Source: CAVSMC01 sp963728935 (GTDB lineage: Bacteria; Pseudomonadota; Gammaproteobacteria; Burkholderiales; Casimicrobiaceae). Taken from it: a stretch of DNA of 64,000 bases. The translations under genes were made by a program, and so were the position numbers. The number at the start of each line of letters is the position of its first letter. The stretch's first letter is position 1. Below, piece by piece: positions 54,240 through 62,010 of the stretch. Under the pieces are notes generated by a model. That model searched no databases. It was not told the DNA's origin and saw only the letters and a program-made list of their open reading frames with translations. Location: assembly GCA_963728935.1 (NCBI GenBank), contig CAVSMC010000001.1, forward strand, positions 3,472,001-3,536,000. The letters run 5' to 3'.

Positions 54240-55313
54240 TCAGCGACGCTGCTGCGAACGCACCACTGCTAGGGCCAGCAGACCCAGCAGCGCGGAGAGC
54301 AAGAGAACCCCCCATTGCGACAGCGTAGGAATCGGTTCTACCGATCCACCCGCCGCGATATAGTGAGCCGGATCTGCATCGCTCACCGGCGTGCCGGTGG
54401 TCTGACCTTGCGCATCGACGGTCGCGGTATTCGAATGCTGGCCCGCGACGGCGGGCAGCGGCCCTAGCACGCACGTGAAGAAAGCAGCCGGTGCCAGCGT
54501 TGCGGGAATGACGCAGCCGGCGGTGCTGAAGTCGGTGTCGCTCAGTGCAATGTTGATGAGCGGTTCGTCGCCGGTGTTGGTGACGACCAGACGGAAGAAC
54601 ACGTTTGCACCGACGGTCGTACTCGGCCCCGTCGGCGTGTCCGCATCCAGATAGGTGGCTTGGTTGTCCACCGAGACGAACTTCTCGATGTCGACGCTTC
54701 GCTGGATGAGCGTCACGTCGTCGATATCCCCGTCGACCGCCAATGTGCCGTTGAAGCGCAGCGTGATCTGCACCACACCCGTGTATCCCGCGCCGGCACC
54801 GCTAAACGCCGGCAGGGGAATGTTGACCATTAGCGGCCCGGGAGTGAGTACGATGGGAGCCGATGCTACCGTTTCGACGTTGTCGGTCACTTCCACCCAC
54901 ACCTGGGTACCGTTGCCAGGCGGGTCGGACGCCCAGGTGAATTGCAGGTGGGTGTTGGCGGAAAGATTCTTGGCCGGCCCACTCCATCGGAAAAAGTAGC
55001 GGCCGACGGAATTCGCATCGGCTGTGACGTGCCCCAGCTGGCACGCACTGCAGTCATCGGTACTCACCCGATCTCCGGCCGTGAGCTCTGCGTACAACGC
55101 GCGCGCCCAGGCAGTGTCGCCGCCCATCACGGTGCCTTCGGTGCTTGCGCTACCAGCCAGTGACACACCGGTACCCGCGCCGCCAGGTGTCGTGTCAACG
55201 GCACTTGCCGAGTTCGTGACGTTGAAATCGTCCACTATCACGGCCGCGGACACTTCGCCACCGATGAGCAGCCAGCTCCCCAACACCACGCCGACGAACG
55301 CGCTTCGCAACAC
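54240..55313 (-). CDS. IPTL-CTERM surface protein with DUF11-like domain
   Basis: 357 residues. A signal peptide (1-23) is followed by VIVDDFNVT and a region with DDCSACQLGHV (Cys88, Cys91, His95). The middle (about 210-310) resembles a DUF11-like beta domain: FFRLVVTNTGDEPLINIALSDTDF. The C-terminus is a sorting signal: IPTLSQWGVLLLSALLGLLALAV then a basic tail, the IPTL-CTERM type processed by a dedicated exosortase. GTG 55313 has AAGGGGA upstream. The N-terminal region is related to the divergent PEP-CTERM protein. The function is unknown. Confidence 0.88.
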   Translation of the reverse strand: MLRSAFVGVVLGSWLLIGGEVSAAVIVDDFNVTNSASAVDTTPGGAGTGVSLAGSASTEGTVMGGDTAWARALYAELTAGDRVSTDDCSACQLGHVTADANSVGRYFFRWSGPAKNLSANTHLQFTWASDPPGNGTQVWVEVTDNVETVASAPIVLTPGPLMVNIPLPAFSGAGAGYTGVVQITLRFNGTLAVDGDIDDVTLIQRSVDIEKFVSVDNQATYLDADTPTGPSTTVGANVFFRLVVTNTGDEPLINIALSDTDFSTAGCVIPATLAPAAFFTCVLGPLPAVAGQHSNTATVDAQGQTTGTPVSDADPAHYIAAGGSVEPIPTLSQWGVLLLSALLGLLALAVVRSQQRR

Positions 55314-55343
55314 GGAAATCCCCTTTTGTTATTCGTAGCGCAA

Positions 55344-55358
55344 GTCGCAGATTGCGAC
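55344..55358. promoter_or_regulatory. 15-bp dyad upstream of IPTL-CTERM gene
   Basis: GTCGCA-gat-TGCGAC, a perfect 6-bp dyad 31 bp before the GTG start, close to where the promoter -10 would lie. It could be an operator. Confidence 0.35.
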
Positions 55359-55376
55359 AGGCATTCGGGCTTCGGT

Positions 55377-55390
55377 TTGACCAAGATCAA
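55377..55390. promoter_or_regulatory. FNR/Anr-type box
   Basis: TTGAC-CAAG-ATCAA fits the consensus TTGA(T/C)-N4-(A/G)TCAA. Centred at 55383.5, it would be at -41.5 for a minus-strand start near 55342, 29 nt before the IPTL-CTERM start codon, the class II activation geometry. This suggests oxygen-responsive expression. Confidence 0.5.
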
Positions 55391-55727
55391 AAGCAGCCGG
55401 TGCGCGTCGTCAAGCGCGCATCGTTAGTCCCGCGTTTCAACAAGCATGATCGCTTTCTTGTCTCGCTCAATGCCCAATCGCGACAAAGCAGCGCACTCGC
55501 ACGAGGCGCCCGAAGCAATTCGGCGGTGCCATTGGATCGAGTTGCGCTGCATGTCGGCGACGTTTACATCAGTGGCGTGTGGCGAGCTGTCGCAACATTG
55601 CCAAGCGACTGATTGCTCGCACCGAGTTATCGCTGGTTTGTTTGTTGCTTGATCTTACATTGGCAAAGATCGCGTGATGATCCTGGCCAAGGAGGGACCG
55701 GACAAATTTGGAATTGAGGAGTGATCG

Positions 55728-56486
55728 ATGAACAACAACTCCAGAAGAATTGCTTCGCTCGTCTTGGTCCTGCTGGCGATAACGTTGACTGGGATGGTGG
55801 TGCCAGCGTGGGCTAAGTTGATCGACGATTTCAACTTCACGACGACAGCGGCCATTGACGATAACACGGCGGATAACAGCGGTGTGACCGCGGCCCGCGG
55901 CACGGGCGGGAGCCTGGACGCGGGCTGGTCGCGCGACGCTATCTACGTGAACCTGGTTGCCGGCGACCGCGTCGAGCAAGTGGACTGTAGTCGGTGTGGA
56001 ATGGGTCATTTCAACGACAATCCCCGCTCGGTCGGCAACGGGTACGAAAGCTGGAGGCTCACCACCGGATTAGGGGACTTCAGCAATACGACTTGGGCGC
56101 TGGACTATGGACTGGACGTCGCCGGATTCGACGTGATCCTGTACTTCTACAACAGCGTGACGAACACGATCACCGGCGAGCTTTGGTGGAGCGACATCGC
56201 GGCGACGAGCATGCCTGGCACCCCTGGCACGCTGAGCGGCACGCTTGGCGGCGCAGTGCTCGCCGACTACCTGTTCATCGAGGAGTTCAGTGTCGGCGGA
56301 ACTTACAATCCGAGCTTGGCTGCGAACTACGGCGGCCATCTGGGCGAAAGAGACTTCGGTGTTGCCGCGGTCGCAGCAGACTTCAACAAGGACAACCTCA
56401 GAGTTCCCGAACCCGGAACGTTGGCGTTGCTCGGCGCGGGGTTGGGCAGCTTCGCCTTGCTGCATCGACGCGAACCGCTTGGATGA
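55728..56486 (+). CDS. PEP-CTERM surface protein
   Basis: 252 residues. Signal peptide 1-29 (ending PAWA), then KLIDDFNFTTTAAIDD and AGDRVEQVDCSRCGMGHF (Cys87, Cys90, His94). The C-terminus VPEPGTLALLGAGLGSFALL plus HRR is a classic PEP-CTERM signal for exosortase EpsH/XrtA-type sorting. GAGGAG lies before ATG 55728. Residues ~30-110 align with the IPTL-CTERM neighbour: same DDFN start, same AGDRV..(D)CSxCxxGH core, then NSVG or RSVG. The codon choice is more AT-rich than in flanking genes. The function is unknown. Confidence 0.88.
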   Translation: MNNNSRRIASLVLVLLAITLTGMVVPAWAKLIDDFNFTTTAAIDDNTADNSGVTAARGTGGSLDAGWSRDAIYVNLVAGDRVEQVDCSRCGMGHFNDNPRSVGNGYESWRLTTGLGDFSNTTWALDYGLDVAGFDVILYFYNSVTNTITGELWWSDIAATSMPGTPGTLSGTLGGAVLADYLFIEEFSVGGTYNPSLAANYGGHLGERDFGVAAVAADFNKDNLRVPEPGTLALLGAGLGSFALLHRREPLG

Positions 56487-56806
56487 TTCGCTTGGTTGCA
56501 GCATCGGATACGGAATCATCGTGACCTGAGCTCAGTCATCCTTCGAGGCGTTGCCGCGCAGCGACGCGATAGTGCTTCGCGGTCAGGGGAACACGTCGCC
56601 CGCGGCATCGCTTCGGTGGCCCGAATCGGGCGGGCCGCTTTTGCTTGGCCGTGTGGCGACGGCCGCATGAGAATCGCTGTTGCTGCGTCGCCGACCTCGT
56701 GTAACCGCGGAAGCGCGATCGTGCTGCCGAGATAGAGCTCGCGGCTCCGTCCACACGCCGACGACCCAACAAAGGGGCGCTCGGGCTTACGTCCTACCGG
56801 CGAAAC
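56487..56806. other. 320-bp intergenic region holding the right direct repeat
   Basis: Lies between the PEP-CTERM gene and the convergent psrp gene. No gene or clear terminator is seen. The right copy of the 36-bp repeat is at 56715-56750; just upstream the sequence is unrelated to the ATPase gene, so this is not a longer gene fragment. Confidence 0.6.
56715..56750 (+). repeat. 36-bp direct repeat, right copy
   Basis: Identical to 54170-54205, 2545 bp away and in the same orientation. Read in frame it still encodes AIVLPR and a stop, but is not attached to any ATPase sequence. Confidence 0.92.
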
Positions 56807-57634
56807 TCAATAAACGTGTCGGGCGAGCTTAGCGCGATGCAAAATGGTCGTCGCCAATTCCTCAATAGATTTCGACGTGGTGTCGATCATCGGCACGTTC
56901 TCGCGCTCGAGCAGATGCTCGCATTCGCGCACTTCGAACCGGCAGTTGTCGAGCGATGCGTACTTGCTGCCCGGCCGCCGCTCCTCGCGGATCTTCTGCA
57001 GCCGCTCGGGATTGATCGTCAGGCCGAACAAACGGTCGCGATAGGGGAGCACCGATTGCGGCAGCTTGCGATCGACGAAATCGTCCGGCGTCAACGGAAA
57101 GTTCGCCGCGCGGATGCCGAACGTCAACGCGAGATAAAGCGACGTCGGCGTCTTGCCGCAGCGTGAGACGCCGACGAGGATCACCTGTGCCTTGCCGAGA
57201 CCGCGGGTGTCGGCGCCGTCGTCGTGCGTCTGCGTGAAGTTGATCGCCTCCATGCGCGAGAAATATTCGTTGCTGTTGGCGATGCGATGCGAGCGGCCGG
57301 CCGCGTGCGAGCTCTTCGCGTTGAGCTCGGCTTCGAGCGGCGAAATGAACGCCTGGAAAAGATCGAGCGTGAGCCCATGCGCGCGCGTTCGAACCGACTC
57401 GCTCGCCGCCTCGTCGACGATCGAGCTGAACACGATCGGCATCCGCTCTTCGCGCTCGGACGTGGCGTTGATCTGCGCAATCACCGATTCGACCTTTTCG
57501 GGCGAATCGACGAACGGAATCGTCTGCCGCTCGAACTGGAAATCCTCGAATTGCGACAGCAGGCTGTTGCCGAGCATCTCGGCCGTGATGCCGGTGCGGT
57601 CGGACACGAAGAACACCGTGCGGCGAAGCGGCAT
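56807..57634 (-). CDS. ppsR: Pyruvate, water dikinase (PEP synthetase) regulatory protein
   Basis: 275 residues of the DUF299/PSRP family. It starts RRTVFFVSDRTGITAEMLGNSL, has the P-loop GVSRCGKTPTS at 155-165, and the conserved FGLTINPERLQKIR region. This bifunctional kinase/phosphorylase uses ADP to inactivate and phosphate to reactivate PEP synthase on a conserved Thr. Its target ppsA is 1.8 kb away on the other strand. Confidence 0.93.
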   Translation of the reverse strand: MPLRRTVFFVSDRTGITAEMLGNSLLSQFEDFQFERQTIPFVDSPEKVESVIAQINATSEREERMPIVFSSIVDEAASESVRTRAHGLTLDLFQAFISPLEAELNAKSSHAAGRSHRIANSNEYFSRMEAINFTQTHDDGADTRGLGKAQVILVGVSRCGKTPTSLYLALTFGIRAANFPLTPDDFVDRKLPQSVLPYRDRLFGLTINPERLQKIREERRPGSKYASLDNCRFEVRECEHLLERENVPMIDTTSKSIEELATTILHRAKLARHVY

Positions 57635-57642
57635 CGAAACGG

Positions 57643-58473
57643 CTACCAGCGCGACCAGATGGGGGTGACGCCGGACGGAAGATCCGGAAGGTCGCCCAGG
57701 TCGACCCGGCTTTCGCCCGGACCGTGATAATCCGAGCCCGTCGACGCCGCAAGACCGAACAGGCGCGCAAGCGTCGCAAACTGCGCGAACTGCGCCTGCG
57801 TATGCGACGACGACAGCACTTCGATGCCCGATCCGCCGCTGTCGCGAAATTCGCCGAGCAACGCGCGCATCGAACCCGTCGAGAGCTTGTAGCGGCCGGG
57901 ATGCGCGATCACCGCGCGCCCGCCGGCAGCGCGGATCCAGCCGATCGCCTGCGGTAGCGTCGCCCACGCATGCTTGACGTAGCCCGGCTTGCCGCGGACG
58001 AGATAGCGCTTGAAGACGTTTTTCACCGCGTCGACGTAACCGGCCTCGACCAGATAACGCGCGAAGTGCGTGCGCGAGACGAGCCGCTCGCTCGTCACGT
58101 AGCGCAGCGCGCCTTCGTACGCGCCCGGGATGCCCGCTTCGGCGAGCGCTTCGCCGATGCGCCGCGCGCGCAGACTGCGACCTTCGCGGATGGCTCCGAG
58201 GCCGTCGGCAAGCTCGGCGCACGCGGGGTCGATCGCAAGGGCGACGACGTGGATCGTCTGATCGTCCCAGGACACCGACAGCTCCGACCCGGCAACGAGG
58301 GCAATCCCGGCCTCGCGCGCGGCGTCCGCCGCTTCTGCCAGCCCGGAAAGCTCGTCGTGATCGGTCAGCGCAACGACGTCGACGCCGCGCGAAGACGCTC
58401 GCCGCACCACCTCCGCGGGCGGCAGCAGGCCGTCGGAGTGCGTCGAATGGCAGTGGAGGTCGTAGCGCAACAT
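57643..58473 (-). CDS. PHP-domain phosphatase/5'-3' exonuclease (RNase AM/YciV-like)
   Basis: 276 residues. PHP metal motifs: DLHCHSTHSDG at 5-15, ALTDHDELSG, AGSELSVSW, VIAHPGRY and GSDYHGPG. Relatives hydrolyse 3',5'-nucleoside bisphosphates and trim 5' ends of RNA. It lies 8 bp upstream of psrp on the same strand, so they are probably cotranscribed. Confidence 0.9.
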   Translation of the reverse strand: MLRYDLHCHSTHSDGLLPPAEVVRRASSRGVDVVALTDHDELSGLAEAADAAREAGIALVAGSELSVSWDDQTIHVVALAIDPACAELADGLGAIREGRSLRARRIGEALAEAGIPGAYEGALRYVTSERLVSRTHFARYLVEAGYVDAVKNVFKRYLVRGKPGYVKHAWATLPQAIGWIRAAGGRAVIAHPGRYKLSTGSMRALLGEFRDSGGSGIEVLSSSHTQAQFAQFATLARLFGLAASTGSDYHGPGESRVDLGDLPDLPSGVTPIWSRW

Positions 58474-58781
58474 GGCAATGCGTGGAGTTTAACAAACGCA
58501 CCGTTTCGTCCCTCCGGCGCGGGCCAGCGCGGCGCCGCGAACTCGACCCCTGGTGGGACAGTCCATAGCTTATCGTCCGCCACACGAAGGTGCCCGCTGT
58601 TGCAGTGGCACAATCGGTACGCCGGGTGCGAGCGGAATCAATTACCGATAAACGGGCTTGATCTATGCGAGACTTTGGTCAAAAATATGCCAATGGTATA
58701 GGTGCTCATCGCGCGCCCTCGCGCATGGGTTCGCTATCCAGGTATGCTCATAAACCCCGCGACTTTCAGGCGACCGCCCAC
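58474..58781. other. 308-bp divergent region between PHP gene and HTH regulator
   Basis: No gene is supported. It contains the candidate plus-strand promoter at 58675-58702. In-frame codons upstream of the HTH gene (from 58665) are read as leader. Confidence 0.5.
58675..58702 (+). promoter_or_regulatory. Candidate promoter of the HTH regulator gene
   Basis: TTGGTC (58675-58680), a 16-bp AT-rich spacer and TATAGG (58697-58702), in an unusually AT-rich patch about 80 bp before the chosen GTG start. Confidence 0.4.
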
Positions 58782-59177
58782 GTGAAGCTCTTCGACCGCG
58801 TCCTCAACCCGCGCGAAATCCGGCGCCGGCTCGGACTCAACCAAGAACAATTCTGGACGCAGATCGGCGTCACGCAGAGCGGCGGCTCGCGCTACGAGAG
58901 CGGCCGCGAGATGCCGAAGCCGGTTCGCGAGCTCTTGCGCCTCGTCCACGTCGAACAGATCGATCTGTCGCAGGTCAAGCGCGTCGACTTCGAGATCATC
59001 AGTTACTTGAAGGAGTCGCACCCCGACCTGTATCGCAGCCTTCGTCGCGCGGTGCGCAGTCGCAATCGGCCCGACGCCCTGGGCACGCAGGGACCGCCGG
59101 TGGGACCGGACGCCGACCTGGAGGCCGATTTGCAGGGTGCCGGTGAAGGCTTCGCGTCAGGCGGCCATTCGGCCTGA
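58782..59177 (+). CDS. Helix-turn-helix DNA-binding protein (XRE-like)
   Basis: 131 residues from GTG 58782. The core RVLNPREIRRRLGLNQEQFWTQIGVTQSGGSRYESGREMPKPVRELLRLVHVE is a lambda-repressor-like HTH in which LNQEQFW-QIGVTQSG is the recognition unit. The C-terminal tail is Pro/Gly-rich. Proteins with this core are widespread in betaproteobacteria, target unknown. An earlier in-frame start at 58665 is possible but lies before the candidate promoter's -10. Being beside ppsA it may act on carbon metabolism, which is a guess. Confidence 0.75.
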   Translation: MKLFDRVLNPREIRRRLGLNQEQFWTQIGVTQSGGSRYESGREMPKPVRELLRLVHVEQIDLSQVKRVDFEIISYLKESHPDLYRSLRRAVRSRNRPDALGTQGPPVGPDADLEADLQGAGEGFASGGHSA

Positions 59178-59438
59178 CCGCTGAGGTCGTCCGTCGCTCG
59201 CCGCCGCCGCGCAGCCCGCGCGGCGCGGCGATCCTCGCGCCACCCATCATTCGGACGTAAACTCCGCCGCGCGACAATCGACTTGCGCGGCGCAGCCTTC
59301 ATCGGGTCGGCGCCGCTCCGACTCTATCCGCACTTACCGGATCTTCGTGTGCAGCCCGCGGTCGGAGCACACGAGCAAACGATGCGTGCCGACTCGCGTC
59401 CGCGTCGCAGGTCGACCAACGAACCAATGGATGGCGCA

Positions 59439-61820
59439 ATGAGCGAACAACAACGGGTGATCGCGCTCGAGGGGCTGCGCATGAGCGACGTCGACAAGGT
59501 CGGCGGCAAGAACGCGTCGCTCGGCGAAATGATCGGGCAGCTCGCCGGTGCTGGCATTCGCGTGCCGGGCGGATTCGCGACCACCGCGTTCGCCTTCCGC
59601 GAGTTTGTCGCGCACCAGGGGCTCGCGGCGCGCATTGCGACGCGCCTGGCGGCGTTCGACGTCGACGACGTCGCGGCGCTTGCGAAGGCGGGCGCCGAAA
59701 TCCGCGGTTGGGTCAGCAATGCGCCGCTTCCGCCGGCGCTCGAGCGCGACATCGCAGCGGCGTACACGAAGCTCGAGCAGGATGACCCCGGCGCGACGTT
59801 CGCGGTCCGCTCGTCGGCAACCGCCGAAGACCTGCCGGAAGCGTCGTTCGCCGGTCAGCAAGAGACTTTCCTTAATATCAGCGGCTTGGATAACATTCTT
59901 CATGCGGTGAAAGAGGTCTTTGCCAGCCTCTACAACGACCGCGCCATCGCCTACCGCGTCCACCAGGGCTTCTCGCACGAGGACGTGGCGCTGTCCGCAG
60001 GCGTTCAGCGGATGGTGCGAAGCGACCTCGGCGCTGCCGGCGTGATGTTCACGCTCGACACCGAGTCGGGCTTCGACCAGGTCGTGTTCATCACCGCTTC
60101 GCACGGTCTGGGCGAGACGGTCGTGCAGGGCGCCGTGAATCCGGACGAGTTCTATGTCTACAAGCCGGGTCTTGCCGCGGGCAGGCCGGCGATCCTGCGC
60201 AAGAGCGTCGGCGGCAAGGCGATCAAGATGGTCTTCGCCGACGGACGCCAAGCCGGCCGATCGACGAAGACCGTCGATGTCGACGAGGCCGATCGCCGCC
60301 GTTTCTCCATCACCGACGCCGAGGCGTGCGAGCTCGCGCGCTACGCGGTCGCGATCGAGCAGCACTACGAACGGCCGATGGACATCGAATGGGGCCGCGA
60401 CGGACAGGACGGCAAGCTCTACATCCTGCAGGCGCGGCCGGAAACCGTGCGCTCGCGCGACCGCGGCGATTCGCTGAAGCGCTTTCGGCTGAAGCAAACG
60501 TCGAAGGTGCTCGCGTCCGGTCGCGCCATCGGCCAGAAGATCGGACAGGGACGCGTGCGCATCGTCAAATCCGCTGCCGAAATGGATCGCGTGCAGCCCG
60601 GCGACGTGCTCGTCGCCGAGATGACCGATCCGGATTGGGAGCCGGTGATGAAGCGGGCCGGGGCAATCGTCACCAACCGCGGCGGGCGCACGTGCCACGC
60701 GGCGATCATTGCGCGTGAGCTCGGCGTTCCAGCGGTCGTCGGCTGCGGCGACGCGACGCGCGCGCTCGACGACGGCGCCGAAGTGACGGTGTCGTGCGCG
60801 GAAGGCGACACCGGACACGTCTACGCGGGGATTCTCGAAGTCGAAGTCGTCGAGGTCACGCTCAACCGCATGCCGCCGGTCGCCACTAAGATCATGATGA
60901 ACGTCGGCAATCCCGAGCTCGCGTTCGATTTCTCGCGCCTGCCGAACGAAGGCGTCGGCCTCGCGCGGCTCGAGTTCATCATCAACAAGAACGTCGGCAT
61001 CCATCCAAAGGCGCTGCTCGAGCTCGATCGCCAGCCGAAGGATCTGCAGCGCGAGATTCGCGAGCGCATCGGCGGCTATCCCGATCCCGTCGAGTTCTAC
61101 GTGAGCAAGGTCGCCGAGGGCGTGTCGACGATCGCCGCGGCGTTCTGGCCGAAGAAGGTGATCGTGCGGCTGTCCGACTTCAAGTCGAACGAGTACTCGA
61201 ACCTGATCGGCGGCCAGCGCTACGAGCCGCACGAGGAGAATCCGATGCTCGGGTTCCGCGGCGCGTCGCGCTACATCGCGCAGGAGTTCCACGATTGCTT
61301 CGCGCTCGAATGCAGCGCGATGAAGCGCGTGCGCGACGACATGGGATTCACCAACGTCGAGCTGATGGTCCCGTTCGTGCGCACGATCGCCGAAGCGCGC
61401 AAGGTGATCGAGCTGCTGAAGTCGCAGGGACTCGAGCGCGGCAAGAACGGGCTTCGCGTCATCATGATGTGCGAGATTCCGTCCAACGCGATCCTCGCCG
61501 ACCGGTTCCTCGAGCACTTCGACGGCTTCTCCATCGGCAGCAACGACATGACGCAATTGACGCTCGCGGTTGACCGCGACTCGGGCGGGCCGATCGCGTC
61601 GACGTTCGACGAGCGCGACGACGCGGTGAAGGCGATGCTCGCGATGGCGATCACCGCTTGCCGCAAGGCGGGCAAGTACGCCGGCATTTGCGGCCAGGGG
61701 CCGTCCGATCATCCGGATCTCGCGCAATGGCTCGTCGAGCAGGGCATCGAGAGCATGTCGCTCAATCCCGATACCGTCGTCGAGACGTGGCTGTTGCTCG
61801 CCGGTCAAAAACCCCGCTGA
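59439..61820 (+). CDS. ppsA: Phosphoenolpyruvate synthase (pyruvate, water dikinase)
   Basis: 793 residues. The N-terminal ATP-grasp part has VGGKNASLGEMI and FAVRSSATAEDLPEASFAGQQ. The swivelling phospho-His domain carries His420 in NRGGRTCHAAIIAREL; the Thr just before it is the site PSRP modifies. The C-terminal PEP-binding barrel has GVGLARLEFI, LSDFKSNEY and SIGSNDMTQL. It makes PEP from pyruvate and ATP for gluconeogenesis. ATG 59439 is chosen by similarity; ATG 59427 adds four residues. Confidence 0.95.
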   Translation: MSEQQRVIALEGLRMSDVDKVGGKNASLGEMIGQLAGAGIRVPGGFATTAFAFREFVAHQGLAARIATRLAAFDVDDVAALAKAGAEIRGWVSNAPLPPALERDIAAAYTKLEQDDPGATFAVRSSATAEDLPEASFAGQQETFLNISGLDNILHAVKEVFASLYNDRAIAYRVHQGFSHEDVALSAGVQRMVRSDLGAAGVMFTLDTESGFDQVVFITASHGLGETVVQGAVNPDEFYVYKPGLAAGRPAILRKSVGGKAIKMVFADGRQAGRSTKTVDVDEADRRRFSITDAEACELARYAVAIEQHYERPMDIEWGRDGQDGKLYILQARPETVRSRDRGDSLKRFRLKQTSKVLASGRAIGQKIGQGRVRIVKSAAEMDRVQPGDVLVAEMTDPDWEPVMKRAGAIVTNRGGRTCHAAIIARELGVPAVVGCGDATRALDDGAEVTVSCAEGDTGHVYAGILEVEVVEVTLNRMPPVATKIMMNVGNPELAFDFSRLPNEGVGLARLEFIINKNVGIHPKALLELDRQPKDLQREIRERIGGYPDPVEFYVSKVAEGVSTIAAAFWPKKVIVRLSDFKSNEYSNLIGGQRYEPHEENPMLGFRGASRYIAQEFHDCFALECSAMKRVRDDMGFTNVELMVPFVRTIAEARKVIELLKSQGLERGKNGLRVIMMCEIPSNAILADRFLEHFDGFSIGSNDMTQLTLAVDRDSGGPIASTFDERDDAVKAMLAMAITACRKAGKYAGICGQGPSDHPDLAQWLVEQGIESMSLNPDTVVETWLLLAGQKPR

Positions 61821-61890
61821 TAGATCGCCGATCGGCGAATTCTCCGCTTGATTTCGACACCGAGCCGGCGTCGAATCGCAGGTCGCATTT

Positions 61891-61977
61891 GCGAAAAGTA
61901 GGGTCAGACTCGACTTTTTCGCATCGGGCCGCTGTCGCTTCGTTCGACGAAAAGTCGAGTCTGACCCTACTTTTCGC
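61891..61977. repeat. Dispersed palindromic repeat, locus C (after ppsA)
   Basis: A 28-bp arm (61891-61918) and its perfect reverse complement (61950-61977) with a 31-nt loop. The core is the same as at loci A and B. It lies 70 bp after the ppsA stop and may serve as its terminator. Confidence 0.92.
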
Positions 61978-62010
61978 GTGACCCCTATTGCCGCCGTTCC
62001 GGAGGCTTCG

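Larger units (their letters stand above)
55314..55727. other. 414-bp divergent promoter region between the two CTERM genes
   Basis: No gene is supported. It is visibly more AT-rich than the flanking core genes. It contains a 15-bp dyad (55344-55358), an FNR-type box (55377-55390), and GATCTT/AAGATC (around 55652-55672) near the PEP-CTERM gene. I could not assign clear -35/-10 pairs. Confidence 0.6.
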
